Source of the DNA: an uncultured Lachnospiraceae bacterium
Lineage (GTDB): Bacteria > Bacillota > Clostridia > Lachnospirales > Lachnospiraceae
DNA length: 64,000 nt
NCBI GenBank assembly: GCA_947625205.1
Contig: CANQNN010000003.1
Location: 1-64,000 of the forward strand
Direction: 5' to 3'
Each line of letters begins with the position of its first letter. Position 1 is the stretch's first letter. Below are positions 8,233 to 16,490 of the stretch, piece by piece. The translations under genes were made by a program, and so were the position numbers. The notes beneath the pieces were generated by a model that was not told the DNA's origin, ran no database searches, and worked only from the letters and a program-made list of their open reading frames with translations.

Positions 8233-10059
8233 TTATTCCACAGTGACAGATTTTGCCAGATTTCTCGGCTTATCCACATCGCATCCTTTGCCAACAGCCA
8301 CATAATACCCGAACAGCTGAAGCGGTATGATCGCCAGCGAATTGGCAAAATACGGATTCGTTTCCGGAATATAGATCACATAATCCGCCGCCTTCTCAAT
8401 CGCTTTATTCTCCTCGCAGGTAACTGCCAGGACAAACGCACCCCTCGCCTTTACTTCCACCATATTGCTGATAGTCTTGGCGTACAGATCAGGCTGTGTG
8501 GAAACCGCCGCAACAAGCGTTCCTTCTTCGATCAGGGAAATCGTGCCGTGCTTTAACTCCCCCGCTGCATATGCCTCGGAATGTATATAAGAGATCTCCT
8601 TTAATTTGAGCGATCCCTCCAGCGAGATCGCATAATCGATCCCCCTGCCGATAAAAAATACATCTTTGGCGCCCACATAACGGTTGGCAAACTTCTGTAT
8701 CTTAAGCTTGTTGTTAAGCAGCATCTCGATCTGATCCGGCAGACATTTCAGATCGCCAAGCATGGCGGTAAACGTTTCGGGATCGATCTTTCCGCGTACT
8801 TTGCCGATCTTCATGGCAAGAAGATACAGGGCTATCAGCTGTGCGCTGTACGCTTTGGTAGTTGCGACGGCGATCTCCGGTCCCGCCCATGTATACATGA
8901 CGTTATCCGCTTCCCTGGCAATGGAGCTGCCCACCACATTGACAATGCCAAGCACCTTAAATCCGCGCGCTTTCGACTCTCTGAGCGCCGCCAGCGTATC
9001 TGCGGTCTCTCCGGACTGGCTGATCACCACCACCATAGCGCCCTCTTCCAGAATCGGATCGCGGTATCTGAATTCGGAGGCAAGATCCACCTCCACCGGT
9101 ATGCGCGCAAGGCCCTCTATGACATATTTGCCGGTCACGCCTGCATGATAGGCCGATCCGCACGCAACAATATGGATCTTCCTAATGGCTGCCAGCTCCT
9201 CATCGGTCATATTCAGCTCTTCAATGACGATGTCATCGTCCTTTATTCTGGGCAACAGCGTATCCGTTACGGTCTTGGGCTGTTCGTACATTTCCTTTAA
9301 CATAAAATGTTCATAGCCCGCCTTCTCCGCGGCATCCGTATCCCACTCGATGGTGACGGGTTCCTTATGTATTTCTTCCTCGTCCACGGTGTAGAAATGC
9401 ATATGATCCGCACGCAGACGCACCACTTCCTGATTGTCCACATAATAGACTTTTCTCGTGTACTTTAAGATCGCCGGCACATCGGATGCGATAAAGCAGC
9501 CTTCCCCGCTCTGCCCTACGATAAGCGGCGAATCCTTTCTTGTGGCAAAAATCTGATCCGGGCAGTCCGCAAAAAGAATTCCCAGCGCATAGGAGCCTTC
9601 CACACGGTGAAGTACCTTGGTGACCGCTTCAAGCGGATTTCCCTTGTAATAATAGTCCAAAAGATGCGCCAAAACCTCTGTGTCCGTATCGGAGACAAAC
9701 TTATAGCCCTTATCAGCCAGCATCTGCCGGAGCTGCAAATAATTCTCTATAATGCCGTTATGTACGACCGTGATCGTCTCGTCCGCATTAAAATGAGGAT
9801 GCGCATTTGTATCGCTGGGAGCGCCATGAGTTGCCCATCTGGTATGTCCTATGCCGCAGACGCCCGGCATAGTCTCACCGCCGCGCGTGAGATTCTCCAG
9901 AACCTTCAGCCGCCCAACGGATTTGGTAATGTTGATTTTCTTTCCGTCGTAGATCGCCATCCCTGCCGAGTCATACCCGCGATACTCAAGCTTACTGAGC
10001 CCGTCAAGAATAATGGGGGCTGCCTGTTTAGTCCCTATATAACCTACGATTCCACACAT
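8233..10059 (-). CDS. glmS: Glutamine--fructose-6-phosphate aminotransferase (isomerizing)
   Basis: 608 residues, standard length. It makes glucosamine-6-phosphate from fructose-6-phosphate and glutamine, the first step to UDP-GlcNAc for peptidoglycan and surface glycans. The N-terminal glutaminase domain begins MCGIVGYIG, with Cys2 as nucleophile after Met removal. HTRWATHG, two SIS domains (ISQSGETADT) and the C-terminal KSVTVE are all present. The ATG follows GGGAGGGATGAAGT. It lies 32 bases downstream of a GT2 gene on the same strand, so it is the last gene of the polysaccharide block here. No glmS ribozyme fits in the short upstream gap. Confidence 0.97.
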   Translation of the reverse strand: MCGIVGYIGTKQAAPIILDGLSKLEYRGYDSAGMAIYDGKKINITKSVGRLKVLENLTRGGETMPGVCGIGHTRWATHGAPSDTNAHPHFNADETITVVHNGIIENYLQLRQMLADKGYKFVSDTDTEVLAHLLDYYYKGNPLEAVTKVLHRVEGSYALGILFADCPDQIFATRKDSPLIVGQSGEGCFIASDVPAILKYTRKVYYVDNQEVVRLRADHMHFYTVDEEEIHKEPVTIEWDTDAAEKAGYEHFMLKEMYEQPKTVTDTLLPRIKDDDIVIEELNMTDEELAAIRKIHIVACGSAYHAGVTGKYVIEGLARIPVEVDLASEFRYRDPILEEGAMVVVISQSGETADTLAALRESKARGFKVLGIVNVVGSSIAREADNVMYTWAGPEIAVATTKAYSAQLIALYLLAMKIGKVRGKIDPETFTAMLGDLKCLPDQIEMLLNNKLKIQKFANRYVGAKDVFFIGRGIDYAISLEGSLKLKEISYIHSEAYAAGELKHGTISLIEEGTLVAAVSTQPDLYAKTISNMVEVKARGAFVLAVTCEENKAIEKAADYVIYIPETNPYFANSLAIIPLQLFGYYVAVGKGCDVDKPRNLAKSVTVE

Positions 10060-10091
10060 ACTTCATCCCTCCCGGCATATGCCATCTTCTT

Positions 10092-11018
10092 TTATTTCCA
10101 GTAATCCTTATTGGAAGACATGGCAACGACCAGTCTTCCCGGAAACATACGGTAGTGTTTTCCAAACGTATATCCTGTGTATTTACAAGCGCTCTGAAGG
10201 ATCACCCTGGGGATCTGCCCCTTCCTGTGGGAATCCCACAGATGCCGCACCGTCTGTCTGACCAGACGAATTCCTTCGGACTCGGAAGGATACGCCGCGA
10301 ACACCTCCGGATGCTGTGCCTGGGATACTCCCAGATCAAAGTTTCTGTGAAACTGTTCTGCGCAGCTGTAATCATGGGAATGATACACCATTGCACCGGC
10401 AGCATATGCGATACCGTAGCCTTCTTCTATCGCTTTGGCGGCATAGAGCATATCCTCATTGAATATTGTATGTTTGACAAAACCGCCCAATACATCAAAA
10501 ATCTTTCGGTTGTAAGCCGCACAGACATTGGAGCAGAAAAACGTCCTGATGCCGAGCTTCTCCAGATCCGCCCTGGTCCTGACTGCCGGCTTATCCGGAT
10601 AATTAAAGTTTCTCGTGTATTTCTCGGCTTCGCTGCACGCATCGTCCGCAAGCTGCCTAGCGTACGACACTGCCACATTCGGATCGCGAAGCGGTTCCAG
10701 CAGCTTCCGCACAAGATCGTCGTCTGCGGGGACAGCATCTTGCGTCATCATGACGAAATAGTCTGCATCCGAGCACTGCACGCCCATGTTCCGCGTTTTT
10801 CCGTGATCAAACTCCCGTTTCGACAAATGCTTCACTACAATATTATGATAATCCTTCCCATAGGAAGTACCATAAAACAGGCGGTCAAAATATTTCTGCT
10901 CCGTGTTCATAATAATGATACGGTTGACCGGAACGCTCTGGCGCTCCAGGCGCTCGACCATAGACAGAAATTTTTGATCCGGTTTATACACGGGGATTAT
11001 AATGTCCACCTTATTCAC
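10092..11018 (-). CDS. GT2 family glycosyltransferase (rhamnosyltransferase-like)
   Basis: 308 residues, single GT-A domain, no membrane helix. The nucleotide-binding start is DIIIPVYKPD and the acceptor/metal region includes MMTQDAVPAD. HGKTRNMG and FNEDMLYAAKA fit the RfbF/WbbL type of rhamnosyltransferase. It starts with GTG at 11018 after GGAGGGAGAGAAC. A terminator lies between this gene and the upstream LCP gene, so it probably has its own promoter and is cotranscribed with glmS. The rhamnose donor would be supplied by the Rml genes in this locus. Donor and linkage cannot be read from the sequence. Confidence 0.85.
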   Translation of the reverse strand: MNKVDIIIPVYKPDQKFLSMVERLERQSVPVNRIIIMNTEQKYFDRLFYGTSYGKDYHNIVVKHLSKREFDHGKTRNMGVQCSDADYFVMMTQDAVPADDDLVRKLLEPLRDPNVAVSYARQLADDACSEAEKYTRNFNYPDKPAVRTRADLEKLGIRTFFCSNVCAAYNRKIFDVLGGFVKHTIFNEDMLYAAKAIEEGYGIAYAAGAMVYHSHDYSCAEQFHRNFDLGVSQAQHPEVFAAYPSESEGIRLVRQTVRHLWDSHRKGQIPRVILQSACKYTGYTFGKHYRMFPGRLVVAMSSNKDYWK

Positions 11019-11031
11019 GTTCTCTCCCTCC

Positions 11032-11066
11032 CCGAAATAAAAGGGACCAGCAAAACCGGTCCCTTT
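11032..11066 (-). terminator. Rho-independent terminator after the LCP gene
   Basis: AAAGGGACC (11040-11048) and GGTCCCTTT (11058-11066) form a 9-bp stem with a 9-base loop. On the minus strand it is followed by TTTTATTT. Confidence 0.85.
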
Positions 11067-11076
11067 GCTCTGCTTA

Positions 11077-12321
11077 TTATTTTAGATATCCGTTCGTGTC
11101 GGAATAAATTTGTGCGCTGCATGTCTTGACAGTCTCCGACGGCTCATAGTCATAGTCGTTGAACAGGTACTGGTGCAGCCATTTAACATTGTCTTCCAGC
11201 GTGACCGGAATGACGCACGATCCTTTTGAACCGATCCTTCCTGTCGCACGGTAAGACTCCTGAGGGAAGCCCGCCGTATCAGAAATGTAGTATTTATTTA
11301 CATCGCTGAGCATCTCAACGATCTCCGACAGATCCAGAGACGTGTAAGTCTCTTCAAATACGGAATTGGCTATCTCTGTCAGGCTGGGCACGGAAGCCTT
11401 CTTCGTCTGGTCCGCCACCGCCTGTAATACTTCACGCTGTCTCTCCGCCCGCCTGAAGTCATCGCCGCCGCCATACCGCACACGGCAGTAGCCCGTTGCC
11501 TGAAGGCCGTTCAACAGCTGGTAACCGGTAGACGATACCGGTGTATAATCACGGTGCAGGTTCTCCGCCATACAGATCTGATAGTTATTCAGATGCTTCA
11601 TCTCGTTATCATCCACATCAATATATACGCCGCCGAGCGCATCGATCGTATCCGTAAGTCCCGCAAAGCCCACAGTGACAAAATCTGTGATGTTCATATC
11701 CAGATTCATATTCAGCATATTGATCGCCATTTCAGGACCGCCCTTGGCATATGCCGCGTTACATTTATTATAAGAATCATTGCTCAGATTCAGGTAAGTA
11801 TCACGGTATACCGATACCAGCTTGCATTCGCCTGTATCCTGATTGATGGAAGCGATCATGATCGAATCGCTCCGCGTGTTCTTTGTCAGTGCGCCGGTAG
11901 TGGAGTCCACGCCGAACAGGGCGATGTTCCGATACCCTTTCATCGTTGCTTCCTCTTCCTGCTGGACAGTGTCATTGATGATGATATCATTTTCCTTTAT
12001 TTCCATCTTACCGCCCTTGGTTGCCGTCAAGACGCTGTACAGAACCACGACTGCAATGACAAGAATGATGATCTCCACAATAAAGATAATGATCCTTCTG
12101 CGCTGTTTTCTCGCCTGCTGTTTTCTGCTGGTTCCCTTTTTACCTGTGCCTTTGCTGCCCGTTTTCTTACCGCCGGAGCTTTTAGCGCCTGAACTCTTAG
12201 TGCCCGAGCTCTTACCGCCTGAACTCTTTTTACCGGAAGTCTTCTTACCGCTCCCGTTTGCGGAAGAGGATTTCTTTCTCGGACGTTCTTCATCGTATTC
12301 ATCTTCGATATATTTTGCCAT
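11077..12321 (-). CDS. LytR-CpsA-Psr (LCP) family glycopolymer ligase
   Basis: 414 residues. A cytoplasmic tail rich in Ser, Gly and Lys (17-75, repeats of KSSG type) is followed by one membrane helix (77-98) and an extracellular LCP domain. LCP enzymes move lipid-linked glycopolymers onto peptidoglycan. Core signs are NTRSDSIM with the conserved Arg/Asp, SVYRDTYL, NAAYAKGGPEMAI and RVRYGGGDDFRRAERQ, all as in the family. It lies just downstream of the polyprenyl-phosphate sugar transferase, which supports anchoring of the polysaccharide made by this locus. GGGAG precedes the ATG; a promoter lies upstream and a terminator downstream, so it can be expressed alone. Confidence 0.93.
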   Translation of the reverse strand: MAKYIEDEYDEERPRKKSSSANGSGKKTSGKKSSGGKSSGTKSSGAKSSGGKKTGSKGTGKKGTSRKQQARKQRRRIIIFIVEIIILVIAVVVLYSVLTATKGGKMEIKENDIIINDTVQQEEEATMKGYRNIALFGVDSTTGALTKNTRSDSIMIASINQDTGECKLVSVYRDTYLNLSNDSYNKCNAAYAKGGPEMAINMLNMNLDMNITDFVTVGFAGLTDTIDALGGVYIDVDDNEMKHLNNYQICMAENLHRDYTPVSSTGYQLLNGLQATGYCRVRYGGGDDFRRAERQREVLQAVADQTKKASVPSLTEIANSVFEETYTSLDLSEIVEMLSDVNKYYISDTAGFPQESYRATGRIGSKGSCVIPVTLEDNVKWLHQYLFNDYDYEPSETVKTCSAQIYSDTNGYLK

Positions 12322-12422
12322 ACACTGTACTCCCTTAGTTCTAAATACCCTGTGAAAACTACTGCTCTATATTTTCTCATATATTTACGCAAAAATCAAG
12401 CTGTAGCGTAAATCTACTTACG

Positions 12423-12450
12423 ATTATACTACATCTTGATATAATTGCAA
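12423..12450 (-). promoter_or_regulatory. Predicted promoter of the LCP gene
   Basis: On the minus strand TTGCAA (12445-12450), a 16-base spacer and TATAAT (12423-12428). An inverted repeat, TTTACGC with GCGTAAA, lies just downstream in the leader. Confidence 0.65.
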
Positions 12451-12486
12451 CCCGCATTAGCTGTTTCTCAAATAAATAGTATCCCG

Positions 12487-13896
12487 TTAATAGGCGTTTT
12501 TATTTATAAACCCCTTAAAAATCGTGAGGAACATGATCTTAATATCAAAAGACATCGTCCAGTTCTCAATATAGAAAATATCGTATTCGATCCTGCGTTT
12601 TATGGACGTATCGCCTCTGTATCCGTTGATCTGCGCCCAGCCGGTCAGTCCCGGCCTTACCTGATGTTTCACCATATAACGCGGTATTTCTTCCCTGAAC
12701 TTATCCACGAACTGCGGGCGCTCCGGTCTGGGACCGACCACGCTCATATCGCCCTTCAGGATATTGAACAGCTGGGGCAGCTCGTCTATGCTTGTCCGGC
12801 GCAGGAATTTGCCTACTTTTGTTACGCGCGGGTCGTCCCTGGTCGTCCATCCCTGCTCCTCCGCAGACGGTTTCTGCACTTTCATCGTGCGGAATTTATA
12901 CATCTGAAAGGGCTTGTTATGAAGACCGATCCTCTCCTGCTTAAAGATAATGGGGCCCCGGGACGTACAGCCGACAGCCACCGCCGCCGCCAGCATGACC
13001 GGTGATGACACCGCAAGTCCGGCTAAAGCTACAACCACATCGACCACTCTCTTGGCCACCCAGTTCAATGTATTGGTAAGAGGCACATAGCGGATGTTGA
13101 TAACCGGAAGCCCCATCAGGTCCTCGGTATATGGACGGCTCGGGAACATACTGTTGTAATCCGGTATAAACTTCGTGTGAACGCCCGACTTCTCGCAGAT
13201 ATCCACAATGCGCTCCAGATTGTCATAATCCTTTAACGGCAGCGTGATGGCGATCTCATCCAACTTATTCTCCGGAAGAATATACAGAAGATTGCCGATC
13301 GAACCCACTACCTTGACGCCCTTATAGAGAGTCCCCCGTGGCACACTGTCGTCGAGAATGCCCCGCACAACATAACCCCACTGCGGATTCGCATTGATAC
13401 GGTTGATGTACTCCTCCGCCGCACGAGAATAGCCCACCAGCAGAATATATTTAAGATTGTAGCCTTTTTCGCGGAAATACTGCAGCAGGACCCGGATCAG
13501 GGATCGCCCCAGATTGGTAAGGAAAATGTTAATAACAAAGAAATACGCCATCATCGCACGGGAGAAGTGGATCTGAGACACCAGATACCATCCCGCCATC
13601 AGTAAGATCAGGCCTACCACATTTGCCTGAAAAATATTCAGGATCTCATACTTATGCACCGTTGCCCGCTTCGGCGTATACAGGTTAAAGTTATAATACA
13701 GAATAAGATACCCCGGAACGATCACATAGAGCATCTCGAAATATGTGCGCATAGAAAGGACACCGACGCTCGCGTCGATGTCAGAAAAAGGACTGGCAAA
13801 CTTCAAATACCACGCCAACATATAGGACGCCGCTATAATCAGGGCATCCATGACTACATGCAGTCTGTTGAAATACTTCTGGTTATCTTTGATCAT
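12487..13896 (-). CDS. Polyprenyl-phosphate hexose-1-phosphate transferase (WcaJ/CpsE type)
   Basis: 469 residues from the ATG at 13896. It starts glycan assembly by transferring a sugar-1-phosphate from a UDP-sugar to undecaprenyl phosphate at the membrane. Four to five N-terminal helices and a nucleotide-fold middle part precede the catalytic bacterial sugar transferase domain in the last 200 residues. Signatures are FKQERIGLHNKPFQMYKFRTM, TSIDELPQLFN, GDMSVVGPRPE and RPGLTGWAQINGYRG. The upstream ATG at 13926 has no good ribosome binding site, whereas 13896 has GAGG eight bases before it. Glucose is the usual first sugar for this subfamily, but that is inference. Confidence 0.93.
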   Translation of the reverse strand: MIKDNQKYFNRLHVVMDALIIAASYMLAWYLKFASPFSDIDASVGVLSMRTYFEMLYVIVPGYLILYYNFNLYTPKRATVHKYEILNIFQANVVGLILLMAGWYLVSQIHFSRAMMAYFFVINIFLTNLGRSLIRVLLQYFREKGYNLKYILLVGYSRAAEEYINRINANPQWGYVVRGILDDSVPRGTLYKGVKVVGSIGNLLYILPENKLDEIAITLPLKDYDNLERIVDICEKSGVHTKFIPDYNSMFPSRPYTEDLMGLPVINIRYVPLTNTLNWVAKRVVDVVVALAGLAVSSPVMLAAAVAVGCTSRGPIIFKQERIGLHNKPFQMYKFRTMKVQKPSAEEQGWTTRDDPRVTKVGKFLRRTSIDELPQLFNILKGDMSVVGPRPERPQFVDKFREEIPRYMVKHQVRPGLTGWAQINGYRGDTSIKRRIEYDIFYIENWTMSFDIKIMFLTIFKGFINKNAY

Positions 13897-14006
13897 ACCT
13901 CGATCCTCTATGCACGTATCATACAATATTTTGCCTAAAATTACAACCGGCGGCGCCGTTAAGTTACCTGCCGGCGCACAGTGTTGTCAGACGGGCGGTT
14001 TCTACA

Positions 14007-14978
14007 CTAACGCTCCGCAAAACGATACCATATATTACGCCACAGCTCCAGCTGTATGAGAAAATAGTTGTACAACCTGTCCTTGGAAAAGCGCACCCGT
14101 CGCTCTCTTCCGAACCCCAGCAGGCAGATCGCGATCCCTCTGCCAAGTCCCTTGAAATAAGTGCGGCCCAGCCCTTTTCGCGCAAAAAACAGGCCCTTGA
14201 CCGCAAATCCGACGAGTAGGAACGGCAGATTCAAGAGGATCTGGACTGCCGGCATATTCTTGTATACAAGATACACGCTGTTCCGGGACGTCAGGGATAC
14301 CTTGAACTCGTTGTAACGGGAACCGCTCGCGCCGCTCCCCGCATGATAGACTATCGCTTCGGGAATATACAGATTGACATAGCCGGAAAGCCTCGCCCTG
14401 TATCCCAGATCGATGTCCTCCAGATAGGCAAAATGATTTTCATCCATGTCCCCGATCTCGTCAAACACCTTCCGTCTATAGATGGCCGCACCGCCGCAGG
14501 CCGCAAAGATCCTGCGCTTATTCTGATAGTTCCCAACCGGCCTGTCCTTGCCCCGGGCAAACGCCCAGCCCAGCGCACAGTAATAATCTCCCGCGTCATC
14601 GATCCGCTCCGGCCGGTACATATTTCTCATCTGGGCCGATCCCGAAAACACTGTCGGGTTCTGCTCCAGAGGCTTCTCCAGTGCACGGACAAACCCCGGC
14701 TCGACTTTCGTATCATTATTCAATAAAATAACATATGTTGTTTTGCTGCGCGCTATCCCTTCGTTGACAGCCTTGCAAAAACCGTAATTTTTATCAAGGC
14801 AGACCAGCTCTACCCCGGGAAAATTGTCCCGCACCATCTGTCTGCTGCCGTCTTTTGAACCGTTATCCACCACGATAATATGCGCCGGTTCTTCCGCCAG
14901 CGAATCCAGGCAGTCACCAATATATTTTATGCCGTTATAATTCGGCACCACAATTGTGGATCTGATCAAGCGTTCCAT
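14007..14978 (-). CDS. GT2 family glycosyltransferase
   Basis: 323 residues, WbbL/COG1216 type. STIVVPNYNG opens the nucleotide-binding fold, LLNNDTKVEPG holds the metal-binding region and AYLEDIDLGYRARL is the catalytic ED motif. One hydrophobic stretch near 240-260 suggests membrane association. AGGAGG lies 4 bases before the ATG at 14978 and only 1 base before an ATG at 14981, so the second Met is preferred. It lies 15 bases downstream of another GT2 gene and is probably cotranscribed. It is likely a rhamnosyl- or related transferase for the repeat unit; donor unknown. Confidence 0.88.
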   Translation of the reverse strand: MERLIRSTIVVPNYNGIKYIGDCLDSLAEEPAHIIVVDNGSKDGSRQMVRDNFPGVELVCLDKNYGFCKAVNEGIARSKTTYVILLNNDTKVEPGFVRALEKPLEQNPTVFSGSAQMRNMYRPERIDDAGDYYCALGWAFARGKDRPVGNYQNKRRIFAACGGAAIYRRKVFDEIGDMDENHFAYLEDIDLGYRARLSGYVNLYIPEAIVYHAGSGASGSRYNEFKVSLTSRNSVYLVYKNMPAVQILLNLPFLLVGFAVKGLFFARKGLGRTYFKGLGRGIAICLLGFGRERRVRFSKDRLYNYFLIQLELWRNIWYRFAER

Positions 14979-14993
14979 CATACCTCCTGTCTG

Positions 14994-16421
14994 TCATCCG
15001 TCAAGACGGCATGACATCTGCGGATCCCACAATACCCTGTATCCGCGCTGTGCCGCTGCAAGGCCAAGCTCCATGCTCAGCTTACGATACCCCGCTTCAT
15101 CACAGGAAAGCCTTGTCACATCGGCTATCCGCATCTTATTACCCGCTTTGCCCTCGGCACAGCGGACAGTACGCTCCCCGTAAGGCAGCCCCGTGATCTG
15201 TTCAAAGACTTCCCGCATCTCCGGCCGCACCTGCATGCACCTGACATCGACGGCACACACATCCTGCTTCACAGACGCAAGATGCGTGCTTCCGCCGCTG
15301 TATTCCTTATACAATCCTTCAAACAGGCAATTCCCGTCCTCATCCATAGCTCCCGCGCATATCCGGCCGCGACGGTCCAGTATCCTGCCTCCCACGATTC
15401 CGACATCCGTCCTGACAGAAAAGAGATCCGGAAGATAGGTTATCTCATAAAATCCCAGATGCAGGCCGTGCTCCACCGTCACCCGCCACCCCTGATCGGT
15501 ACAGAAGCTTTCCAACGCTTTCAGCCCCGCCTCATATGCATAGGATTTGCTGGCGGTGTTGTCTGCGGTGGAACCCGTGTGACAGCGCCAGTGATACAGC
15601 ACCCCGGGAACGTGAAGAATCTCCTGCGACAGCTTGCGGGATGCCGGTTTCCCCAGCAGTCTCCCGATAATGCGCAGCACAAGATCATAATCCTGTGCGC
15701 CGTCATATTCACTCCGCAAACCCAATTCTTTAAGCAATTCCGATTTTACCGCCATAAAATGACAGATGTAATTATTTGATAAAATTAAATCTAAATTAAA
15801 TTTTTTCTTATTGTGAGGCGATATATAACGGTGCGCGCCGTCATCATATTTATCTTCATCGGTATACAGAAGCGCCGGCTCTGCGCCCCGCCTCCTTGCG
15901 CGGTCCAACGCCGCAGCCATATAATAAAGCGCATCCGGCGCAAGGAAATCATCGTGATCGAGCAGCGCGGTATAATCCCCCGACGCCAATGCTATGCCAG
16001 CGTTAGTATTCCCGGATATACCCTTATTCTCCGTCAGACGCATATACCTGATACGCCCGCCGCACGGTCCGCAGGATATTTCCTTTACGATCTTTTCCGT
16101 GCCGTCGTCCCGGCTCGCATCCGCAATGATCAATTCCCATTTTTCATAACTCTGTCGCAGTACGGATTCTATCATCTTACGCAGAAAACGCTCATCTGTC
16201 TCATAGGCGGGCACAACAATGCTGAACACGGTGTTGCAGGCAGCCAACTCTTTCCTCTGTTTTTCCAGGACTTCTTCGGACGGCTCCGTATAATGATAAT
16301 CAGATCGTCTCTCCTCGCCGATCCTCTCCCTGGCAGCATAATAAGTATGGCGGACGCCATTTTTGCGCAGATAGCGCAGGGTCTTTATCAAATTGCTCTT
16401 TTTAAGAAAATTATATCCCAT
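14994..16421 (-). CDS. GT2 family glycosyltransferase with a remnant second domain
   Basis: 475 residues. A complete first GT-A domain (about 65-330) has FSIVVPAYETDE, NKGISGNTNAG and ALLDHDDFL as DxD region. Residues 345-470 align by eye with only the end of a second GT2 domain (VGIVGGRIL, CMQVRPEMREV, SCDEAGYRKLS), and its nucleotide-binding half is absent. The first domain closely resembles the first domain of the 666-residue GT2 encoded at 18347-20347. GGAG stands five bases before the ATG. It follows the pgm terminator, so its promoter is unclear. Acceptor and donor unknown. Confidence 0.87.
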   Translation of the reverse strand: MGYNFLKKSNLIKTLRYLRKNGVRHTYYAARERIGEERRSDYHYTEPSEEVLEKQRKELAACNTVFSIVVPAYETDERFLRKMIESVLRQSYEKWELIIADASRDDGTEKIVKEISCGPCGGRIRYMRLTENKGISGNTNAGIALASGDYTALLDHDDFLAPDALYYMAAALDRARRRGAEPALLYTDEDKYDDGAHRYISPHNKKKFNLDLILSNNYICHFMAVKSELLKELGLRSEYDGAQDYDLVLRIIGRLLGKPASRKLSQEILHVPGVLYHWRCHTGSTADNTASKSYAYEAGLKALESFCTDQGWRVTVEHGLHLGFYEITYLPDLFSVRTDVGIVGGRILDRRGRICAGAMDEDGNCLFEGLYKEYSGGSTHLASVKQDVCAVDVRCMQVRPEMREVFEQITGLPYGERTVRCAEGKAGNKMRIADVTRLSCDEAGYRKLSMELGLAAAQRGYRVLWDPQMSCRLDG

Positions 16422-16452
16422 ATTTTCTCCACCGTGGCCCGCAATAAAAGAT

Positions 16453-16478
16453 CATCGCCCTGCACAGGCAGGGCGATG
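16453..16478 (-). terminator. Rho-independent terminator of the phosphoglucomutase gene
   Basis: A perfect 11-bp stem (CATCGCCCTGC with GCAGGGCGATG) with a 4-base loop. On the minus strand it is followed by ATCTTTTATT, just after the pgm stop. Confidence 0.9.
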
Positions 16479-16490
16479 CAGAATTCTCTC

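Noticed and set aside
10060-10091. glmS ribozyme upstream of glmS
   Set aside because: Only 32 bases separate glmS from the GT2 gene, far too short for the ribozyme, and no ribozyme core is visible.
10155-11129. 324-codon open frame on the plus strand
   Set aside because: Antisense to a GT2 gene and across its terminator; not plausible as a gene.
13927-14006. Terminator between the GT2 gene at 14007 and the sugar transferase gene
   Set aside because: A GCGCCG/CGGCGC stem exists but has a 13-base loop and no U-run next to it.
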